A stretch of DNA of 64,000 nucleotides from Terrimesophilobacter sp036833635 (GTDB lineage Bacteria; Actinomycetota; Actinomycetes; Actinomycetales; Microbacteriaceae), in the NCBI GenBank assembly GCA_036833635.1, contig DAITPJ010000002.1:3063-67062 (forward strand), read 5' to 3'. This document shows positions 52,232-60,078 of the stretch, one piece after another (positions within the stretch are counted from its first letter, which is position 1; each line of letters opens with the position of its first letter). The position numbers were made by a program, and so were the translations under genes. The notes under the pieces are model-generated. The model did not search any database, was not told the DNA's origin, and was given only the letters and a program-made list of their open reading frames with translations.

Positions 52232-53280
52232 CGCGGGCCTCCCTCATGACGATCGTCGCCCGTCGCCGACGCGCCATTCGCGGCAAGTGCCTCGAGGCTC
52301 CGACGCGTTCGCCGTCGGGCGCGACTCGTCTCCGCGGAGGCGATCCTGCGCGACACGAGGAAGTTCAGGATGCCGATGAGCACGATGAGCAGGAACAGGA
52401 GCCAGGCGATGGCGGAGGCCTTGCCGAAGTTTCCGCGGTTGAAGGCCATGTCCCACAGGTAGAGCACGGTGGTCTGGTACTGGCGGAAGACGCCGCCGGG
52501 GATCGAGCTCGAGGCGTCGAAGAGCTTGGGCTCTGTGAAGATCTGAAGCCCGCCGATCGTCGCGGTGATGATGACGAAGATGAAGGTCGGCCGGATGCTC
52601 GGGATCGTGATCGAGAAGAATCGCCTCATTGCGCCCGCGCCGTCGAGGCTCGCCGACTCGTAGATGTCGCGCGGTACAGCCTGCATCGCGGCGAGCAGTA
52701 TGAGCGCGTTGTAGCCCGTCCAGCGCCAGTTGACCATCATGGCGATCGCGAGGTGGCCTGGAAGGGTTTCGGTCTTCCAGAGGACGGGATCGAGGCCGAC
52801 TCCCTGGAGCATGTTGTTGATGAGGCCGTACTTCTCCCCAAAGGCGTTGCTGAAGATCAGGGCGACGGCCACCGGCGTGACGACGTAGGGCAGCAGGATG
52901 CTCATCCTCCAGAACGTCTTCGCGCGAAGGTTCTGGTCGAGTACAGCGGCGATGATGAGCGCGACGATGAGCTGCGGGATGGCGGACAGCAGGAAGATGC
53001 TGAAGGTGTTGACGATGGAGTTCCAGAAGAGCGGGTCGGCCAGCTCCGCGCCGAAATTGTCGAACCCGATCCAGGCTCCCTGCCCCTGAAGCAGGTCCCA
53101 GTCATTGAGAGAGACGACGAACGTGTACGCAAGCGGGAAGAGGCCGACGAGTCCGAAGAGGATGAAGAACGGCGCGACGTAGAAGTACGGCGAGTACCGC
53201 ACGTCCCATCGGGCGAGACGATGGCGGAGTGCCGGCCGTTCGAGGGCGACGGCGCTGCCGCGCGGGCGTGGCGAAGACAT
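52228..53280 (-). CDS. cebF: Cellobiose-type ABC permease (CebF-like)
   Basis: 350 residues, longer N- and C-terminal tails than usual. About six helices, coupling motif YESASLDGAGAMRRFFSITIP. Its first codon is 20 bases after a strong intercistronic hairpin that separates it from the binding-protein gene. Confidence 0.87.
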   Translation of the reverse strand: MSSPRPRGSAVALERPALRHRLARWDVRYSPYFYVAPFFILFGLVGLFPLAYTFVVSLNDWDLLQGQGAWIGFDNFGAELADPLFWNSIVNTFSIFLLSAIPQLIVALIIAAVLDQNLRAKTFWRMSILLPYVVTPVAVALIFSNAFGEKYGLINNMLQGVGLDPVLWKTETLPGHLAIAMMVNWRWTGYNALILLAAMQAVPRDIYESASLDGAGAMRRFFSITIPSIRPTFIFVIITATIGGLQIFTEPKLFDASSSIPGGVFRQYQTTVLYLWDMAFNRGNFGKASAIAWLLFLLIVLIGILNFLVSRRIASAETSRARRRTRRSLEALAANGASATGDDRHEGGPR

Positions 53281-53300
53281 GGCCCCTCCTGGCGGGGGAA

Positions 53301-53332
53301 GGGCCCTCCGGAGTTCGACCTCCGGAGGGCCC
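53301..53332. terminator. Intercistronic hairpin between cebE and cebF
   Basis: GGGCCCTCCGGAG (53301-53313) pairs perfectly with 53320-53332, 13 bp with a 6-base loop, 15 bases after the cebE stop on the minus strand. No T-run. Same place and type as the hairpin in the GlcNAc operon. Confidence 0.75.
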
Positions 53333-53346
53333 AGTCGGAATGCGGA

Positions 53347-54666
53347 CTACTTGTTGACGACGAGCTGGTCGAGCAGGGCGATCGCGTCGTCCCAAGCCTT
53401 GTCGCCTGATGCACTGCCGGAGTCGATCAGCTTGATCGACGGGCCGAACACCTGCTCCTGGATGATCGAGTCATCCGGGCCCTTGAACTGCGCGACGACG
53501 CCCTCGGCGCGGGCGCCGAGAATCTGGCCGATCGGAGCGTCGTTGAAGAACTTCGTCAGGTCGCTCTCTCCGGTCACGCCGCTGTCGGCCTGCGCCGCGA
53601 TGACGCTCGGGAACGCGCCGGCCGCCTGGAACGCCGCGACCTCCTGCGAGACATCCGTGAGCCACGCGGCCAGCTCGGCCGCCGCCTTCTGGTGCTTCGA
53701 GGTCTTCGGAACCGTCAGGAACGAGCCGCCCCAGTTGGCGGCGCCACCCGGGAAGACGTCAGCGAAGTCCCATCCGGAACTCGAGTCGCCGCCCGCGGCC
53801 TCGACCTGCCCCTTGACGACACCCAGCATCCAGCCGGGGCAGACGAAGGTAGCGAACGAGCCGTCGATGAAGGCCTTGCCTCCACCCCAGTCCCACTGCG
53901 ACTGGTTCGACGAGAGACCGGATGCCGCGCCGTCGGCGAGCTGGTCCCAGAGGCCCTTGAGTGTCGCATTGTTCTCGACATTCAGTTCGCCGGACTTGGT
54001 GTAGTAGCCCTCGGCCTGCTGGTTGACCATGGCGTTCCAGACGAATCCGCTCTGGTCGTACCATGGCTTTCCGGTCGCCGCGTGGTACTGCTTTCCGACC
54101 TCGAAGAACTTCTCCCATGTCGCGTTGGCGCCGCCGAGCAGTTCGGCGACCCCCTCGCGATCACCAGGGAGGCCCGCCGCCTCGAAGAGAGCGCCGTTGT
54201 AGCAGAGCCCCTCCGGGCCGATGTCGGTTCCATAGCCGATGATCCTGCCGTCGGAGTCAGTCGCCTGTCCCACCTTCCACGGGACCCAGCGGTCCTTGAT
54301 GTCGTCCGCACCGAAGTCGCGCAGGTCGACGAAGGAGTCGGAGACTCCCAGGACCAGCCCGAGCCAGCCTTCTTCGACGGCCTGGATGTCGGGAAGGCCG
54401 CTTCCGGCCGCCTGCTTTGTCTTCCAGTCGGTGAGGGCGTTGCCACCGGTGTCGATGTTGGTGGCCTCGATCGTGATGTTCGGGTGGTCATCCTCATATT
54501 GGGCGTAGAGGTCGGCGAGACCCATCGTGCCGAATGTGGTGATGGTCAGCGTGATGGGTCCATCGTCGTCCGCCTGCGGCGTCGATGAACATCCTGCCGC
54601 GACCAGGGTGAACGCCACTGCTGCAGAGATCGCAGCCGTGACGGTGGTGCGTCGTGAAAATTTCAC
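53347..54666 (-). CDS. cebE: Cello-oligosaccharide-binding lipoprotein (CebE-like)
   Basis: 439 residues. Signal with lipobox LVAAGC (Cys26), then a family 1 solute-binding fold with many aromatic residues (WDFADVFPGGAANWGG) suited to sugar stacking. GTG 54664-54666 with AAAGGAG upstream. It captures cellobiose/cellotriose for CebFG. The specificity is inferred from the CebR boxes and from bglC. Confidence 0.87.
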   Translation of the reverse strand: MKFSRRTTVTAAISAAVAFTLVAAGCSSTPQADDDGPITLTITTFGTMGLADLYAQYEDDHPNITIEATNIDTGGNALTDWKTKQAAGSGLPDIQAVEEGWLGLVLGVSDSFVDLRDFGADDIKDRWVPWKVGQATDSDGRIIGYGTDIGPEGLCYNGALFEAAGLPGDREGVAELLGGANATWEKFFEVGKQYHAATGKPWYDQSGFVWNAMVNQQAEGYYTKSGELNVENNATLKGLWDQLADGAASGLSSNQSQWDWGGGKAFIDGSFATFVCPGWMLGVVKGQVEAAGGDSSSGWDFADVFPGGAANWGGSFLTVPKTSKHQKAAAELAAWLTDVSQEVAAFQAAGAFPSVIAAQADSGVTGESDLTKFFNDAPIGQILGARAEGVVAQFKGPDDSIIQEQVFGPSIKLIDSGSASGDKAWDDAIALLDQLVVNK

Positions 54667-54705
54667 GGTCACTCCTTTGTGTGCGTGGATAGGGTGGCGA
54701 TCTCG

Positions 54706-54719
54706 TGGGAGCGCTCCCA
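54706..54719. promoter_or_regulatory. CebR operator, proximal
   Basis: TGGGAGCGCTCCCA is a perfect 14-bp palindrome identical to the CebR box known from Streptomyces. It lies 40 bases before the cebE start. Confidence 0.88.
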
Positions 54720-54729
54720 TTTCACGTCG

Positions 54730-54743
54730 TGGGAGCGCTCTCA
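54730..54743. promoter_or_regulatory. CebR operator, distal
   Basis: TGGGAGCGCTCTCA has one mismatch from the perfect box. It is 24 bp from the proximal copy, between the divergent cebE and vanY-like genes. Confidence 0.82.
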
Positions 54744-54849
54744 CGTAATCGCGCCAACCATATTCAGGGCAGATGCATCCTGTCAATGGAAACTTTTGGA
54801 TTCGTGCCGAACGTCCGCCGGGCGAAGGGAACCCGGGGGAGCGAAAGCA

Positions 54850-54865
54850 TAGGATCGGGACCATG
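54850..54865 (+). promoter_or_regulatory. Leaderless -10 box of the vanY-like gene
   Basis: TAGGAT at 54850-54855, seven bases, ATG 54863. Confidence 0.5.
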
Positions 54866-55633
54866 ACTTTTGCGCCCCGACGCCGGGTTCTCGCCGGGCT
54901 GGCCGTGGCCTCCGTCGCTCTGACGCTCGTCGCCTGTGCGCCGGAGCGCGCTCCGGTGGAGAGCCCATCCCCCACCACTGCAGCGCCACTTCCCTCTCCA
55001 GAAGCGAAGACCAAGTCGTTCTTCGATCGAAGCGCCCACTCGGTCGACGACCCCTTGAGCATCTGGGTCGTCAACGACAAGCTCCGACCGCTCAACCCCA
55101 TCGACTACGTGCCTCCGGACCTCGTGACTCCCGCGGTGCCCTACATCTCGAGCCCGCTCATGCGGGCCGAGGCCGCCACGGCCCTCCAGGCGATGGTCGC
55201 CGCCGCTGCCTCGGAGGGGGTCGGCGCCATCCAGATCCAGAACGCGTATCGTTCCTACGCCGTGCAGAAGAGCGTGCACGAACGGCTCGTCGCGCAGCTC
55301 GGCCGCGAGAAGGCCCAGGCCCAGAGCGCCCGGCCCGGTTACAGCGAGCACCAGACGGGCCTCACGGCGGATCTCGTGGGCAGCCCTGCGGTGTGCTCGA
55401 TCCAGGTTTGCTTCGGAACGACCCCGCAGGGGGCCTGGCTCGCCGACAACGCGTGGCGCTTCGGCTTCGTCATCCGGTACCCGGAAGGAAAAACTGACGT
55501 GACCGGTTATATCTACGAGCCATGGCACGTTCGTTACGTTGGCGTCGCGCTCTCGACGGAGATGCACACCACCGGCATCCTCACGCTCGAGGAGTTCTTC
55601 GGGCTTCCGCCGGCCCCCGACTACGCCGATTGA
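54863..55633 (+). CDS. VanY-like D-alanyl-D-alanine carboxypeptidase lipoprotein
   Basis: 256 residues. Lipoprotein signal with LVAC (Cys25), a Ser/Pro-rich spacer, then an M15 peptidase: SEHQTGLTAD (zinc His and Asp) and EPWHVRYVG (second zinc His). It trims D-Ala from peptidoglycan stem peptides at the outer face of the membrane. No vancomycin-resistance genes nearby, so housekeeping wall metabolism is more likely. Start fixed by the leaderless -10 box. Confidence 0.85.
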   Translation: MTFAPRRRVLAGLAVASVALTLVACAPERAPVESPSPTTAAPLPSPEAKTKSFFDRSAHSVDDPLSIWVVNDKLRPLNPIDYVPPDLVTPAVPYISSPLMRAEAATALQAMVAAAASEGVGAIQIQNAYRSYAVQKSVHERLVAQLGREKAQAQSARPGYSEHQTGLTADLVGSPAVCSIQVCFGTTPQGAWLADNAWRFGFVIRYPEGKTDVTGYIYEPWHVRYVGVALSTEMHTTGILTLEEFFGLPPAPDYAD

Positions 55634-55652
55634 CCGCTGCGCCGACTGACCG

Positions 55653-57332
55653 TTAGCGCGCTGAGAGCGCGGCGTCGACGATCGTCTTCGCCTCGGCCTG
55701 CACGCGCGCGAGGTGCGCCGGTCCGAGGAATGACTCCGCGTAGATCTTGTAGACGTCCTCCGTGCCGCTGGGCCGTGCGGCGAACCATGCGTTCTCGGCG
55801 ACGACCTTGACACCGCCGATTCCGGCTCCGTTGCCTGGCGCCTCGCTGAGCTTCGCCGTGATGGGCTCCCCCGCGAGCTCCGTCGCAGTGATTCCGGATG
55901 CCGTGAGCCGGCCGAGCGCGGCCTTCTGCTGCGGCGTCGCGACGGCATCCGTGCGCTCGTAGGCCGGCTCCCCGAACTCCTCGACGAGCTCGGCGTACAA
56001 CTCGGAGGGCGACTTTCCGGTCACCGCACGGATCTCGCTCGCGAGCAGGGCGAGCAGGATGCCGTCCTTGTCCGTCGTCCAGGTCGACCCGTCCATCCGG
56101 AGAAAGCTCGCGCCGGCGCTCTCCTCGCCTCCGAACGCGACCGACCCGTCGACGAGTCCGGGCACGAACCACTTGAATCCCACGGGCACCTCCCAGAGCC
56201 GCCGCCCGAGCGAGGCGGCGACGCGGTCGATCATCGAGCTCGAGACGAGAGTCTTCCCGACCGCCGCGTCGGCCCGCCAGCCGGGGCGATGCGTGTAGAG
56301 GTACCTGATCGCGACGGCGAGGTAGTGGTTGGGGTTCATGAGCCCGCCGTCCGGGGTGACCACCCCGTGCCGGTCGGCATCCGCATCGTTGCCGGTCAGG
56401 ATGTCGAAATCTGCGCGGTGCGCGAGGACGGAGGCCATGGCCGAGGGGGAGGACGGGTCCATGCGGATCTTCCCGTCCCAGTCGAGCGTCATGAACGACC
56501 ACTGCGGGTCGACCGTCGGATTCACGACGGTGATCGGCAGCTGGTGCCGCGCGGCGATCGCGGCCCAGTAGTTGACGCTCGCGCCGCCGAGCGGGTCTGC
56601 TCCGATGCGCAGGCCCGAGGAGCGGATCGCGTCAATGTCGATGATGCTCGCGAGGTCGTCGACATAGGTGCCGCGGAAGTCGTACGTCGCGACGGCGGAG
56701 GGCTCGGCACGAAGCACATCACGATTGCCATCTGCGAGAAGCGCGTTCGCCCGCTTCGCTATCCATCCGGTAGCGTCGCTGTCGGCCGGACCGCCGTGCG
56801 GCGGGTTGTACTTGAAGCCGCCGTCCCGCGGCGGGTTGTGGCTCGGGGTGATGACGATGCCGTCACTTCGGCGGCCTTCGGTCGAGTTCCCCTTCCCCTC
56901 TCCGGTCGAGCCCCCTTCTCCGGTCGAGCTTGTCGAGACCCGACGATTATGCGCCACGATCGCGTGCGACAGCGCCGGGGTCGGCACCCAGTCCCCGAAC
57001 TCGTCGACGAGCACGTCCACGCGATTCCCGACGAGCACCTCGAGCGCTGTCGTCTGCGCGGGGGCGCTGAGCGCGTGCGTGTCCGACCCGATAAAGAGCG
57101 GACCGTCGATGCCCTGACCCGCGCGATACTCCACGATCGCCTGCGTGATGGCCGCGATGTGGGCGTCGTTGAACGCCGTGTCGAGGGAGGAACCCCTGTG
57201 CCCGCTCGTGCCGAACGCGACGCGTTGCGACGCGATAGAGACATCCGGCATGCGGTGGTGGTAGGCGTCGAGAAGTTCGGCGACGTCGATGAGATCGGAT
57301 GCCCTGGCCGGCATTCCCGCGCGATCGTCCAT
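55653..57332 (-). CDS. pgm: Phosphoglucomutase (alpha-D-glucose phosphate-specific)
   Basis: 559 residues from ATG 57330-57332. Motifs: FGTSGHRGSS, catalytic serine loop TPSHNPPRDGG (Ser164), metal loop GNDADADRHG, sugar-binding GGEESAGASF and phosphate site RPSGTEDVYKIY. It interconverts glucose-1-P and glucose-6-P. Oddity: about 25 residues (131-155), rich in Ser, Thr, Gly and Glu, lie directly before the catalytic loop, where relatives I recall have only a few. They are encoded by a cluster of CGGTCGAG repeats. Starts at 57350 or 57368 are possible but would overlap the pheA promoter. Confidence 0.9.
   Translation of the reverse strand: MDDRAGMPARASDLIDVAELLDAYHHRMPDVSIASQRVAFGTSGHRGSSLDTAFNDAHIAAITQAIVEYRAGQGIDGPLFIGSDTHALSAPAQTTALEVLVGNRVDVLVDEFGDWVPTPALSHAIVAHNRRVSTSSTGEGGSTGEGKGNSTEGRRSDGIVITPSHNPPRDGGFKYNPPHGGPADSDATGWIAKRANALLADGNRDVLRAEPSAVATYDFRGTYVDDLASIIDIDAIRSSGLRIGADPLGGASVNYWAAIAARHQLPITVVNPTVDPQWSFMTLDWDGKIRMDPSSPSAMASVLAHRADFDILTGNDADADRHGVVTPDGGLMNPNHYLAVAIRYLYTHRPGWRADAAVGKTLVSSSMIDRVAASLGRRLWEVPVGFKWFVPGLVDGSVAFGGEESAGASFLRMDGSTWTTDKDGILLALLASEIRAVTGKSPSELYAELVEEFGEPAYERTDAVATPQQKAALGRLTASGITATELAGEPITAKLSEAPGNGAGIGGVKVVAENAWFAARPSGTEDVYKIYAESFLGPAHLARVQAEAKTIVDAALSAR
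56879..56940. repeat. Cluster of CGGTCGAG repeats inside pgm
   Basis: CGGTCGAG occurs at 56879, 56903 and 56921 (starts), each after a pyrimidine-rich run. The last copy continues as GGTCGAGCTTGTCGAGACC (56922-56940), an imperfect palindrome resembling the dispersed GGTCTCGACAAGCTCGACC repeat I recall from Microbacteriaceae. The cluster is in frame and translated. Confidence 0.65.
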
Positions 57333-57353
57333 CTGCCCACTCTTGCGCATCAA

Positions 57354-57369
57354 TAGACTCACTTCCATG
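57354..57369 (+). promoter_or_regulatory. Leaderless -10 box of pheA
   Basis: TAGACT at 57354-57359, seven bases, ATG 57367. Confidence 0.6.
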
Positions 57370-58335
57370 CCGGACGCGAATCCTCACGAGACCTTCAGCT
57401 ACCTTGGACCCGCCGGCACGTTCACCGAGGCCGCGCTCGCGCAGGTTCCGGATGCCGTCGGCAAGCCGTGGCGCGCGGTCAACAACGTCGGCGAGGCTCT
57501 CGAGGACGTCGTGGCCGGCCGGAGCGTTGCGGCGATGATCGCGATCGAGAACTCGGTCGAGGGCGGTGTGAGCGCGACGCAGGACGCCCTCGCGAGCATC
57601 CCCGGCTTGCGGATCATCGGTGAATACCTCGTTCCGGTGAACTTCGTCCTCGTCGCGCGCCCAGGCATGACGCTTGCGGAGGTCACGGTCGTGAACGCCC
57701 ATCCGGTCGCGTATGCGCAGTGTCACCGCTGGCTCGAGCGCAACCTGCCGAGCCACGGGCACATCCCGGCGAGCTCGAACGTCGCCGCCGCTGCGAGCCT
57801 GCTTGAGGTCCCTGCGGGGGATGCCGCGGGCGGTGCCGATGCCGCGATCGCGCCCCCGGGGATCACCGCGCACCACGACCTCGATGTGCTTGCGACCGAC
57901 ATCGGCGACAACCCCAACGCCGTCACGCGGTTCGTGCTCGTGAGCCGCACGGTGCCGACGCCCGCGGCGACCGGAGCCGACAAGACGAGCATCATCGCCG
58001 AGCTGCCCTCCGACGAGCCCGGCGCGCTGCTCGAGATGCTCGAGCAGTTCGCGACGCGGGGCGTCAACCTGAGCCTCATCGAGTCGCGTCCGATCGGCGA
58101 CACCCTCGGCCGCTACCGTTTCGTCATCGACCTCGACGGGCACATCCTGGACGAGCGGGTCGCGGATGCCCTGCTCGGCCTCAAGAGGTTCAGCCCGAAG
58201 GTCATCTTCCTCGGCTCATACCCGCGCGCCGACAACGTGCGCACCGAGGTGACGCAGCGCTACGGCAATGACGTCTTCGTGGAGGCGCGCGACTGGCTTC
58301 GCGGGCTCATCGCCGGCGAGCCGGACCATGGCTGA
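57367..58335 (+). CDS. pheA: Prephenate dehydratase
   Basis: 322 residues, phenylalanine synthesis: prephenate to phenylpyruvate. Catalytic domain with FSYLGPAGTFTEAAL, IAIENSVEGGVSAT and NPNAVTRFVLV (Thr-Arg-Phe), then an ACT domain (PGALLEMLEQFATRGVNLSLIESRP) for feedback control. Start by leaderless -10 box. The stop overlaps the next gene by eight bases. Confidence 0.93.
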   Translation: MPDANPHETFSYLGPAGTFTEAALAQVPDAVGKPWRAVNNVGEALEDVVAGRSVAAMIAIENSVEGGVSATQDALASIPGLRIIGEYLVPVNFVLVARPGMTLAEVTVVNAHPVAYAQCHRWLERNLPSHGHIPASSNVAAAASLLEVPAGDAAGGADAAIAPPGITAHHDLDVLATDIGDNPNAVTRFVLVSRTVPTPAATGADKTSIIAELPSDEPGALLEMLEQFATRGVNLSLIESRPIGDTLGRYRFVIDLDGHILDERVADALLGLKRFSPKVIFLGSYPRADNVRTEVTQRYGNDVFVEARDWLRGLIAGEPDHG

Positions 58336-58753
58336 GGACTTCGACCCGCGCTTCGACCCGGCGTTCCAGCCGGGCTACGATCCGAGCAAGGACACGGCGA
58401 GGGCGGCGCGCTCGCCGCAGGAGTCCGTTGCGCTCCCGGAGCCCTCGGCGGCAGCATCCCGCGCCGGGGCGGAGACGATGGCATCCGGCCCGGATGAGGA
58501 GGAGTTTCTCGTCGAGCCGAATCCGTTCGAGCGCATCCTCTGGATCGTCGCTGCGGCTCTCGTGATCGGCGGCATCGCCGTCACGTTCTGGTCGAACAGC
58601 GTCAGCTACTACACCGAGGGAGCCGAGTACACTTGGCAGCAGGTGCTCCAGCAGTCGGCCTGGTCGCTCTCGACGCCCATGATCACGATCGGACTCGCCA
58701 CCGCGGTAGCACTCCTGTTCCGCCGTGCCGCCCAGTGGAGGCCGGGGGAATGA
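58328..58753 (+). CDS. Two-helix membrane protein, unknown
   Basis: 141 residues. An acidic, disordered N-terminal half, with two membrane helices in the C-terminal half (ILWIVAAALVIGGIAVTFW and a second one before RRAAQW). No known family. It overlaps pheA by eight bases and the next gene by four, so the three are coupled. Confidence 0.6.
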   Translation: MAEDFDPRFDPAFQPGYDPSKDTARAARSPQESVALPEPSAAASRAGAETMASGPDEEEFLVEPNPFERILWIVAAALVIGGIAVTFWSNSVSYYTEGAEYTWQQVLQQSAWSLSTPMITIGLATAVALLFRRAAQWRPGE

Positions 58754-59028
58754 GGAAGCGCAACCCGTGGCTCGGTGCGCTCTGGGTGATCGGCCCGGTG
58801 CTCGTGCTCGGTGCGGTCGGGGCCAGGATCTGGCTGGCCTCCTTCTACTTTCCGCCGCTCTCGACGATGCCGAATGGGCCCGCGCTCTCGTTCCTCATGC
58901 AACTCGCCGACATGCTCGTGCTGCCCGCTCTTCTTGTCGGCTTCGGCACGATCGCCGGGCTGCTGTTCCTGCAGGCCCGAAACCACTCCCGTCGCGCGGC
59001 CGCCGGCCGTGTGTCGCCCGGTGGCTAG
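58750..59028 (+). CDS. Small two-helix membrane protein, unknown
   Basis: 92 residues with two helices (about 8-30 and 47-70) and a basic tail. ATG overlaps the previous stop (ATGA). Similar size and layout to the preceding protein's C-terminal half (both have two helices), so they may be a paired complex; this is inference. The 3' end overlaps the converging lipid kinase gene by four bases. Confidence 0.6.
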   Translation: MRKRNPWLGALWVIGPVLVLGAVGARIWLASFYFPPLSTMPNGPALSFLMQLADMLVLPALLVGFGTIAGLLFLQARNHSRRAAAGRVSPGG

Positions 59029-60032
59029 GCGGACGCCGGCACCTTGACCGTGAGCGCCCCTGGGTCGACGGCGAAGTCGACCGCCGTGACCATGCCGAAC
59101 TCGTCGCCGTCGAGCTGGAACTCCTGCGGTGCTTCGAGAGCGATTCCGAGATGGCGACCCCTCAAGTACGCGACGTCCTTGACGTCGGCACGAAGGTCGA
59201 TGATCCTGCGTCCCGCTGCGCTCTTGCGCAGCACGCCGTTCTCCCACGCGAGCTTGTTCCACACGCGCACCCAGCCGAATCGGCCACGCGGTTTGAGCGC
59301 CACGACATCGAGGATGCCGTCGTCCGGCTCGGCATCCGGAATCAGGAGGATGCCGCCCGGAAGCGACCCGCAGTTGCCAATGATGAGCGTGTGTGCGCTG
59401 AGAGCGCGCGCAGGCGACCCGTCGAGCCGGTAACGCAGTCGCACCGGCTTGAGGTCGGGAAGCGCGCGCATGCCCGCATCGACATATGCTAACCAGCCGA
59501 CGGCCTTCTTGAGCTTCGCATCCGTCCTGGCGATCATCTGGGCGTCGAGCCCGAGCCCGGCCATGACGAGAAAGACGTGCTCCTCGATCGCGCCGCCCGG
59601 TCTCGTGATCTTCGCGATCCCGAGGTCAATCACGCGATCGGCGCCGGAGAAGGCGGTCTCGACCGACACGTCAAGGTTCGCGAGGTTGAGGTCGAGGTTG
59701 CGCGCGAGGAGGTTCCCCGTGCCCGTCGGCAGGAGGGCGATCGGGGTGGACGTATCGCGCAGCGCCTCGGCCACCGCGCGCACGGTGCCGTCGCCTCCCG
59801 CCGCGAGAACGACGGACGCCCCGGTGGCGAGAGCATCGCGGGTGACCGCCTGTCCGGCATCCGTCTCACTCGTCGCGAACCAGCGGGTGCGACCCCAGCC
59901 GTTGCCGGACTCGGCCTTCTCGACGGAGCGGCGAACCTTGCGGAGATCCACTTTCGTCGGGTTGTAGACGACCGCGGCATGCTTCTTGCCGGCCATTCTG
60001 CGGCCCTTCGCCGACGCCGATCCTGCGGTCAC
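59025..60032 (-). CDS. Diacylglycerol kinase-type lipid kinase
   Basis: 335 residues. DAGK catalytic domain: AAVVYNPTKVDL, the glycine loop AAGGDGTVRAVAEAL, LPTGTGNLLARNL and the C-terminal beta domain with PDDGILDVVAL and LDGDEFG. It phosphorylates diacylglycerol or a related lipid. GTG 60030-60032 chosen by its leaderless -10 box; an internal Met at 59996 is an alternative. Confidence 0.88.
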   Translation of the reverse strand: MTAGSASAKGRRMAGKKHAAVVYNPTKVDLRKVRRSVEKAESGNGWGRTRWFATSETDAGQAVTRDALATGASVVLAAGGDGTVRAVAEALRDTSTPIALLPTGTGNLLARNLDLNLANLDVSVETAFSGADRVIDLGIAKITRPGGAIEEHVFLVMAGLGLDAQMIARTDAKLKKAVGWLAYVDAGMRALPDLKPVRLRYRLDGSPARALSAHTLIIGNCGSLPGGILLIPDAEPDDGILDVVALKPRGRFGWVRVWNKLAWENGVLRKSAAGRRIIDLRADVKDVAYLRGRHLGIALEAPQEFQLDGDEFGMVTAVDFAVDPGALTVKVPASA

Positions 60033-60045
60033 GAGACCAACCGTA
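60030..60045 (-). promoter_or_regulatory. Leaderless -10 box of the lipid kinase gene
   Basis: TACGGT (60045-60040), seven bases, GTG, minus strand. It is divergent from the serS -10 box 19 bp away. Confidence 0.5.
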
Positions 60046-60063
60046 CGTCACGAAACCGTTCAA

Positions 60064-60078
60064 TAGACTGGGGAGGTG
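60064..60078 (+). promoter_or_regulatory. Leaderless -10 box of serS
   Basis: TAGACT at 60064-60069, six bases, GTG 60076. Confidence 0.6.
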
